Shown: piece by piece, positions 57,697 through 64,000 of the stretch
Position numbering within the stretch: the first letter of the stretch is position 1
Layout of the letters: each line of letters begins with the position of its first letter
NCBI RefSeq assembly: GCF_033568475.1
Contig: NC_133121.1
Coordinates: forward strand, 7,378,001 to 7,442,000
Reading direction: 5' to 3'
Source of the DNA: Henckelia pumila
Lineage: Eukaryota; Streptophyta; Magnoliopsida; Lamiales; Gesneriaceae
DNA: 64,000 bases
Made by a program: the position numbers and the translations under genes
The notes under the pieces: generated by a model
Databases searched by the model: none
Told to the model about the DNA's origin: nothing
The model's input: only the letters and a program-made list of their open reading frames with translations

Positions 57697-60600
57697 TACC
57701 CGATAGTGGTACAACGCACACTATTCTTCGAGATAAAAGATATTTCTTGGAATTAAAACCAACAACAAAAATGGTGAATACAATATCAGGTCCTGTAAAC
57801 TTGATTGAAGGTTGTGGAAAAGCACATTTTTTGTTACCTAATGGTACACATTTTTTGATAAATGATGCCTTATATTCACCAGAATCAAAAAGAAATTTGT
57901 TGAGTTTTAATGACATATATTCTCATGGGTATGATACTGAGACGATAACTGATGGAAATCAGAAATATATGTGTCTTACCACATATAAATCAGGAAAAAA
58001 ATATGTGGTTGAAAAATTATCAATGCTCTCTACTGGATTGCATTATACACATATAAGGCCAATCGAATCAAATATGGTGGTTAATAGTTCTTCAATATTA
58101 ACCAATTGACATGATCGATTGGGACATCCTGGTTCAATAATGATGCGAAGAATTATGAAAAATACACATGGTCATCCATTGAAAGACCAGAAGATCGTTC
58201 AGAATAATAAATTTCAATGTAAATCATGTTCTCTTGGAAAAATTATTATAAGACCATCGCCAGCTAAAATCCAAACAGAATCACCCATATTCCTTGAACG
58301 TATTCAGGGTGATATTTGTGGGTCAATTCATCCACCATGTGGACCATTTCGATATTTTATGGTATTTATTGATGCCTCTAGCAGATGGTCGCATGTATGC
58401 TTATTGTCAACTCGGAATATGACATTTGCAAGATTAATGACTCAAATAATAAAATTGCGGATTCAATTTTCCGATTATACAATCAAAAAAATAAGACTTG
58501 ATAATGCTGGAGAATTTACTTCTCAAACTTTCAATGACTATTGTATGTCAATGGGAATTACTGTTGAACATCATGTTGCTCATGTTCATACACAGAATGG
58601 ATTAGCTGAATCATTGATTAAACGTCTATAACTGATTGCTAGACCAATGATTATGAGAACAAAACTCGCATCAGAACAAGTGCATATCATAAATTATCCC
58701 CATTGCAGCTTGCATTTGGTAAAGAACCAAATATTTCTCATCTGAGAATTTTTGGATGTATGGTGTATGTGCCTATTGCACCACCTCAACGATAAAAAAT
58801 GGGTCCTCAAAGAAAAATAGGTATTTATATCGGTTATGACAGTCTATCAATCATTCGATATTTTGAGCCTCAGACAGACGATGTGTTTACAAAACACTTT
58901 GCTGATTGTCATTTTAATGAAGAAATCTTCCCAGTGTTAGGGGGAGAAAAGAAACACATCGAAAAAGAAATCACATGTTATGTATCATCATTTTTACATT
59001 TGGATCCAAGGACCAAACAATGTGAGAAAGATGTACAGCAAATTGTGCACTTACAAAGAATTGCAAATCAAATGCCAGATGCATTTGCAGACACAATAGG
59101 GGTAACAAAATCATATATACATGCTGTAAATGCCCCTGCTCGAATTAAAATTCCAAAGAAACAAATTGAAAGCACTCATGATGTCATAAAACGCTTGAAA
59201 CGTGGAAGGCCAGTCGGTTCCAAGGATAAAAATCCTCGGAAAAAAAAGACATAGAGAAACATGATGATCATAAAATAGAAAATGGTGTTCCAGAAGAAAC
59301 ACCTGATGATGAAAATGTTCTGTCAGAACCACAAACTGACGAGAATCATGAAATCTCTATCAATTATATTAATACTGGAAAAATATGAAACCAAAAAGAT
59401 ATAAAAGATATTGATGAGATATTTTATTATAATGTGGCTTGTGACATCATAAATGAAAATGAGGATCATGAACCAAAATCTTTTGGTGAATGTAAAACTC
59501 GTCATGATTGGGCCAAATGGAAAGATGTCACTCAGGTTGAATTGGATTCGCTAAATAAACGTAAAGTTTTTGGACCTATAGTCCTCACACCTGAAGGTGT
59601 AAAACCTGTTGGATACAAATGGGTTTTTATTCGAAAGCGAAATGAGAAAAATGAAATAGTCAGATATAAAGCTAGACTTGTTGCACAAGGTTTTTCTCAA
59701 AGGCCTGGAATTGATTATGAAGAAACGTATTCTCCTGTTATGGATGCAATTACGTTGCGATATTTGATTAGTTTGACAGTATCTGAAAATTTGGAAATGT
59801 GTCTTATGGATGTTGTTACAGCTTACTTATATGGATCACTTGATAGTGATATATACATGAAAATCCATGAAGGATTTAAGATGCCTGAAGCACAAAGTTC
59901 AAAACCCAGAGAATTTTATTATGTAAAATTGCAAAGATCATTATATGGGTTGAAGCAATCCGGTCAAATGTAGTATAATCGGCTAAGTGAGCACTTGATG
60001 AAAAAGGTTTATGTAAATGATCCAATATGCCATTCCATCAAGAAACAACATCCGGATGTGTAATTATTGCTGTATATGTTGATGATTTAAATATCATTGA
60101 AACGAATAAAGAAATTCAAGAAGTTATGATGTACTTGAAGGAAGAATTCGAAATGAAGGATCTTGGAAAAACCAAGTACTGTCTGGGTTTGCAAATTGAA
60201 CAAAAAGAATGTGGAATTTTTGTTCACCAGGAAAATTATACAAAAAAGGTCCTTAAACGTTTTAATATAGATAAATCAAATCCATTAAGTACTCCAATGG
60301 TTGTAAGATCATTAAACATAGAAAAAGATCCATTTCGTCCATGTGAAGGTGATGAAGTTATTCTTGGTCCTGAAGTACCATATCTAAGTGTCATTGGTGC
60401 CCTTATGTATTTTGCAAATTGCACTAGACCTGATATATCTTTTGCTGTAAATTTATTGGCAAAATTCAGTTCATATCCAACAAAAAGTCACTGGAACGGA
60501 ATTAAACATATATTCCGTTATCTATGAGGAACGACAGATTTGGGACTTTTGTACTCAAAAGACACCAATCAAGTATCATTGGTTATGCTGATGCTGGATA

Positions 60601-60780
60601 TTTATCTGATCCACATGAGGCACGTTCCCAAACCGGATATGTATTTACTCGTGGAGGCACCGCAATTTCTCGGCGTTCACAGAAACAAACACTCGTAACA
60701 ACTTCATCAAATCACACTGAGATTATTGCGCTACATGAAGCAAGCCGTGAATGTGTTTGGCTAAAATCAATGACACAACA
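57697..60780 (+). pseudogene. Copia B pol remnant: protease to RNase H start
   Basis: It resumes right after Gypsy C with IPDSGTTHTIL (the first 19 codons lie left of the insertion, from ATG 50355). Protease and pre-integrase are open to TGA at 58107-58109 (Trp in copia A). Integrase (GDICGSIHPP, RLDNAGEF, QNGLAESLIK) is open to TAA 58629-58631; then about 50 bases are deleted and another TAA follows at 58793. The stretch 58799-59254 matches the linker region and shows a short A run, not expanded as in A. RT is open at 59434-59973 (YKARLVAQGFSQRPG) and, after TAG 59971 and a small deletion, at 60027-60527 with YVDD. RNase H (GYADAGYLSDPHEARSQTGYVF) is cut by the Cassandra-type insertion. Confidence 0.9.
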
Positions 60781-61159
60781 TGTGACGCCCGGGGCTGAGG
60801 AGGCAGGGAGTGATCGCCGGTGCCAAGAGGTTGCACGGACAATGAGCGGCTCCGGTAGGCTTCTAGGCAGAGGGAGACATGAATGAACCGATCCCGTGCC
60901 GGAATGAGAGGGGATTCTGAGACTGTGTAGGTATGGGACTACATAGTTGAGAAGGGCTTAAAAGATTTCATATGTACTGCTCATATCAAGAAGGTGCATC
61001 TTCTTTTCGGAAGCTCATCACATAAGAACTCCAAAGTTAAGCGTGCTTGACTTGGAGAAATTATAGGATGGGTGACCCCCTGGGATGTTTCTTAGGGTGC
61101 GTGTGAGTGAGGACATAAGCACGCTGAAAAGACCCGTCTTGATACAGTGGGTCGTTGCA
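60781..61159 (+). repeat. Cassandra-type 5' LTR (379 bp)
   Basis: It starts TGTGACGCCCGGGGCTGAGG and ends GTGGGTCGTTGCA. The last bases differ from the other LTR (TTACA), a change at the terminus. Confidence 0.92.
60991..61087 (+). ncRNA. 5S-rRNA-like segment in Cassandra-type 5' LTR
   Basis: It includes AAGTTAAGCGTGCTTG (61034-61049), the box A part of the 5S internal promoter, and AGGATGGGTGACCCCCTGGG (61065-61084), the box C part, in normal order and close to normal spacing. The preceding AGAACTCCAAAG also matches 5S. The first third of 5S (60991-61020) is much diverged. In Cassandra such segments are transcribed by RNA polymerase III. Here it is a 5S-derived promoter or RNA, not a functional ribosomal gene. 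Confidence 0.85.
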
Positions 61160-61161
61160 AA

Positions 61162-61174
61162 TGGTATCAGAGCC
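61162..61174 (+). promoter_or_regulatory. Primer-binding site of the Cassandra-type element
   Basis: TGGTATCAGAGCC lies two bases after the 5' LTR and complements the initiator-Met tRNA 3' end. The rest of the 70-bp interior ends in the purine-rich AAGCGGAAGCTGGTGGG before the 3' LTR. Confidence 0.9.
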
Positions 61175-61229
61175 GACCTCTCTTAGTACGGTATGGTTCG
61201 GGGACGAACCAAGCGGAAGCTGGTGGGCA

Positions 61230-61608
61230 TGTGACGCCCGGGGCTGAGGAGGCAGGGAGTGATCGCCGGTGCCAAGAGGTTGCACGGACAATGAGCGGCT
61301 CCGGTAGGCTTCTAGGCGGAGGGAGACATGAATGAACCGATCCCGTGCCAGAATGAGAGGGGATTCTGAGACTGTGTAGGTATGAGACTACATAGTTGAG
61401 AAGGGTTTAAAAGATTTCATATGTACTGCTCATATCAAGAAGGTGCATCTTCTTTTCGGAAGCTCATCACATAAGAACTCCAAAGTTAAGCGTGCTTGAC
61501 TTGGGGAAATTATAGGATGGGTGACCCCCTGGGATGTTTCTCAGGGTGCGTGTGAGTGAGGACATAAGCACGCTGAAAAGACCCGTCTTGATACAGTGGG
61601 TCGTTACA
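61230..61608 (+). repeat. Cassandra-type 3' LTR (379 bp)
   Basis: Same length as the 5' LTR with about seven substitutions. It carries the second 5S-like segment at about 61440-61536, with box A and box C parts intact. Confidence 0.92.
61440..61536 (+). ncRNA. 5S-rRNA-like segment in Cassandra-type 3' LTR
   Basis: Contains AAGTTAAGCGTGCTTG and AGGATGGGTGACCCCCTGGG as in the 5' copy; the spacer between them differs by one base (GGGGAAATT against GGAGAAATT). Both promoter boxes being unchanged between the LTRs fits selection in the source element, but the interval is short. Confidence 0.85.
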
Positions 61609-61613
61609 CAACA

Positions 61614-61904
61614 TATCCAAACTTCTTGTGGATTATCAGTAGACAAGAAGCCTGTGACGTTGTATGAAGATAATGCTGCATGTATTGCTCAAATGAAAGA
61701 AGGATACATCAAAAGTGACATAACAAAACATATCCCCCAAAGTTCTTTGCCTACACTCAAGAGCTTGAGAAGAATAAAGATATTGATATATGTTACATTC
61801 AATCAAGTGAGAACTCATCAGATCTCTTTACAAAGGCGCTTCCTACGGCAATATTCAGAAAGCATATATATAACATTGGGATGCGCAATCTACGGAATAT
61901 GTGA
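61614..61904 (+). pseudogene. Copia B RNase H tail after the Cassandra-type insertion
   Basis: It continues pol with IQTSCGLSVDKKPVTLYEDNAACIAQMKEGYIKSD in pieces matching copia A, then shows a one-base change of frame near 61735 and ends at the shared stop context (GCAATCTACGGAATATGTGA). Fragment of a dead gene. Confidence 0.85.
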
Positions 61905-62069
61905 AGAATCACTCATGTTAACATGAGGGGGAGTTTACATGGCTGCACTCTTTTTTCCTTACTATGGTTTTTATCCCACTGGATTTTTCCTAGTAAGGTT
62001 TTTAACGAGGCAGTATAAAATACGTAATGAAGACAGTCATCATATCACGATCATCATCACAAGGGGGAG

Positions 62070-62347
62070 TGTTGAAAAATATATTATTATTATTATGTTG
62101 AATATTGAATATTGAATGTTAAATGTTGAATATTGAGTTGTAAAATGTGGAAAATTAGTGTGTGATGATGTAGATGATGATGTATTAATTTTTGGATTAA
62201 TCTCAAATGTGGATCTATAAATAGGTCTTCATTTGTGATGAAAAATACACTTGAGTTGAAAGAAAAATATTATAAAGTATAGAGTTTGATATATTTTGAG
62301 TTTTGAAGTTTTTACTTTTTACCATAAATTTTTACTTTTTAACAACA
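62070..62347 (+). repeat. Copia B 3' LTR (278 bp)
   Basis: It is preceded by AAGGGGGAG (polypurine tract), starts TGTTGAAAAATATATTATTA and ends TTTTTAACAACA before the target duplication AATCC. It keeps CTATAAATAGG, the TATA box of the family. It is about 85 percent similar by eye to the copia A LTR, so A and B are related but distinct subfamilies. Confidence 0.92.
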
Positions 62348-62352
62348 AATCC

Positions 62353-64000
62353 TACTATAATACTATTTCATAAATTTCACAAAATTGACATATAATAATG
62401 CCTCGCATAAGTTTTCATGATTAGTAAGAGTGCTTTGATTGTTTGAGGGTGAAAAAACCTTAATGGGCCATGTGAACGAGACACTGCATACCTAGAAAGA
62501 AAGCAATTATTGCCTCGTTAAATAACAACGAGGATATGTGCAAAATCACTTTTTGATATAATTAATAAAAGGAAGATGGACTTTATAGCGTTGGGCAGGG
62601 CTTGAATTATGCGTCTTATATCATTAGTATAAGATGCATAGATTTACGAATAATGAATTTCAACATATATTTTGTGGTAGTTAATAGTGTTGTATCTTTG
62701 ACTCTTTGTAGACTAAGCCCTCATGAGTCATATGAAAGTAGTCCATATGAAAGCTTAGTTTGTATCTTGTTTCAAGGTACCTTGCATGGTATATGAATGC
62801 CTAGTTACGGTTGATATTTATCAATACATGTGAGGTCTATTATTTTTTAATGAACCCCACATGTATTGATAAATGATCACCCTTATATCTATCATGAGAT
62901 AATGTCTTTATAGATAACATTAAATATTCCGTATATGAATGCAAAGTTTTATTTTTGGACTTGTACTTAAGCGTTTTGTTTTCGGGCATGAGTATATTGT
63001 CAAAATCCAGTTGCTCTTATGATGGTCAAACAGTATAAAAGCACAATAACATCGAGTATCTAGCCATAAATAGAACGTGTTAATGATAAAAATGAGTATT
63101 GATTATTGAATACATAACACTGAATTAATGCTTGTGGTCCATTGATCTTTTCACTAAAAACATGCCACAAAAATTTAAGTATCAAATAGACAACCTGGCA
63201 AGGTTTCTTTTACATGATTTTGTTGTATAAAAACGATGCCTTTATTAATGAAAACTCACTATGATTTTTTTTTTTTCCCGTATTTTTTTTCGTTTGGGTC
63301 GAGTCCGTTTCTTTTTTTGAGAAATATAATTAATTTGGACCTAAACATAACATATTTATCCATTAAGTTCAGGGGTGGATCTAGTAGCATAAAGCCTACG
63401 AGGGCCACGGTCCCCAAATTTTTTTCTTAATTTAATCATATATTAATTTTGGAGAAACTAAATATATAATAAAATTACACCTCAAGTAGCTGAAAAGAAC
63501 ATGTAACTTGTGTTTGACTAAGTTTATAAGCTCTTGAAAACAATTTATAAACTGTTTGAGAGCTTATAAGCTCTTTCAATTTGTTTGGTAAATTTTCTGT
63601 CAAACAACTTAGAGACTGTCAAAATAAGATGTTTGAAATCTTACAAGCTGTTTAAAAATAAGTAAGGTAACCCCTAATTTTAGAAAAGATTTTATTTTTG
63701 ATATTTTACTTCTCTATATTATCCTCATATATTTTATTAAAATCCCATCATGCCCTTCGCTAATTTTTTGTAGATAATTTATCAAACAAATTTTTAAATT
63801 AAAATAAAAATGGTTTTATTTTTTCAAATATATGTTTAACACTTATAATAAATTTAAAACTATTTTTGTATGTACATTATTATTTACATTACTTTCATAG
63901 TATTATACTCTTTTTGGTAATTTCGACGATAAAAAGATCTTATAATACCACATACATCAACATCTTTAAGTTGTTTAAAATAGGTTCATCCAAACACTTT
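62353..64000. other. Intergenic DNA to the right edge
   Basis: No gene recognised. A 20-bp inverted repeat occurs around 62818-62875 (ATCAATACATGTGAGGTCTA against TGAACCCCACATGTATTGAT in partial form). From about 63500 onward lies a dispersed repeat shared with 6475-6760 (AGCTTATAAGCTC phrases, then GGTAATTTCGACGATAAAAA), cut by the window end. Confidence 0.55.
63500..64000. repeat. Dispersed repeat with GTTTGACTAAGTTTATAAGCTC end, truncated by window
   Basis: It begins with GTGTTTGACTAAGTTTATAAGC and contains AGCTTATAAGCTC. Its last 95 bases match 6482-6572 with few changes, ending ATCCAAACACTTT, the reverse of the starting GTGTTTG. The inverted ends suggest a DNA element of 0.5 kb or a little more. 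Confidence 0.45.

Larger units (their letters stand above)
60781..61608 (+). mobile_element. Cassandra-type TRIM element inside copia B RNase H
   Basis: 828 bp with target duplication CAACA (60776-60780 and 61609-61613). Two LTRs of 379 bp (60781-61159, 61230-61608) flank only 70 bp of internal sequence, which holds a primer site and a purine-rich end but no coding frame. The LTRs carry a segment closely resembling plant 5S rRNA, the defining feature of Cassandra retrotransposons. About 7 LTR differences by hand (about 1.8 percent). It must be mobilised by proteins of other elements. The presence of the flanking pol sequence on both sides shows it inserted into copia B. Confidence 0.93.
49059..62347 (+). 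mobile_element. Copia B: decayed copia element carrying two nested insertions
   Basis: It is bounded by TGTTGAAA and AACAACA with target duplication AATCC (49054-49058 and 62348-62352). Without the nested Gypsy (50415-57696) and Cassandra-type element (60781-61608) it is about 5.2 kb. It is a relative of copia A with the same order of parts. The 5' LTR has lost its end, the primer site and the tandem-repeat leader. Most of gag is deleted, and pol has stops (58107, 58629, 58793, 59386, 59971, 60525) and indels. Alignable LTR parts differ at roughly 13 of about 245 positions by hand, so it is much older than copia A. It cannot move by itself. Confidence 0.93.

Noticed and set aside
60991-61087. 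Genuine 5S rRNA gene
   Set aside because: The 5' third is strongly diverged and the segment lies within matching LTRs of a TRIM with primer site and target duplication, so it is a Cassandra-type component.

Overview
This window is nuclear DNA of a flowering plant. Evidence: spliced genes with GT-AG introns, AT-rich intergenic DNA, plant-specific protein families (a SPATULA bHLH, a MAPKKK20-type kinase), plant LTR retrotransposons including a Cassandra-type element, and many small foldback repeats. A eudicot is most likely. An asterid such as a Lamiales species would fit, but that is a guess.

Host genes, left to right: a SPATULA-type bHLH gene (+, about 9.37-11.91 kb, 8 exons); an intronless MAPKKK20-like kinase (-, 12.43-13.47 kb); an intronless SMI1/KNR4 (SUKH)-like protein of unknown role (-, 27.38-28.59 kb); a CLASRP/SWAP-like SR splicing regulator (-, 37.08-41.01 kb, 13 exons rebuilt by hand); and a small plant protein of unknown function with a MADELF-like motif (+, 47.40-48.01 kb). 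From memory, close homologues of SPATULA, MAPKKK20/21 and the CLASRP-like gene lie near one another in Arabidopsis (At4g36930-At4g36980), and the MAPKKK20 and SUKH-like homologues lie near one another at At3g50310-At3g50340, so this looks like an old conserved gene block.

Mobile DNA makes up much of the rest. Copia A (16929-23307) is complete, with two 282-bp LTRs that I read as identical and a CCCTT target duplication, so it inserted recently. Its reading frames are nevertheless broken: a stop in gag, a run of 14 A that shifts pol, and a 9-bp loss in integrase. Copia B (49059-62347, target duplication AATCC) is an older, decayed relative. It was later split by a 7.3-kb chromovirus-like Gypsy element (50415-57696, two 1333-bp LTRs, target duplication TACCC) and by an 828-bp Cassandra-type miniature element whose LTRs carry 5S-rRNA-like sequence (60781-61608, target duplication CAACA). 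Smaller repeats include a 160-bp near-perfect hairpin (2955-3114), a 1.29-kb element with inverted ends and a 10-bp target duplication (42481-43769), and several dispersed foldback families.

The most unusual signal is in the leader of the copia A/B family, between the 5' LTR and gag. Both copies keep AACGG motifs, a TATA box about 20-30 bp further on, and then, as the first ATG after the expected start of transcription, a 57-codon frame of identical length. It encodes a protein with two hydrophobic segments and lies directly before gag. This resembles a second, internal promoter driving a small membrane protein. Against that, most codon differences between the two copies change the amino acid, so selection on the protein is not shown.
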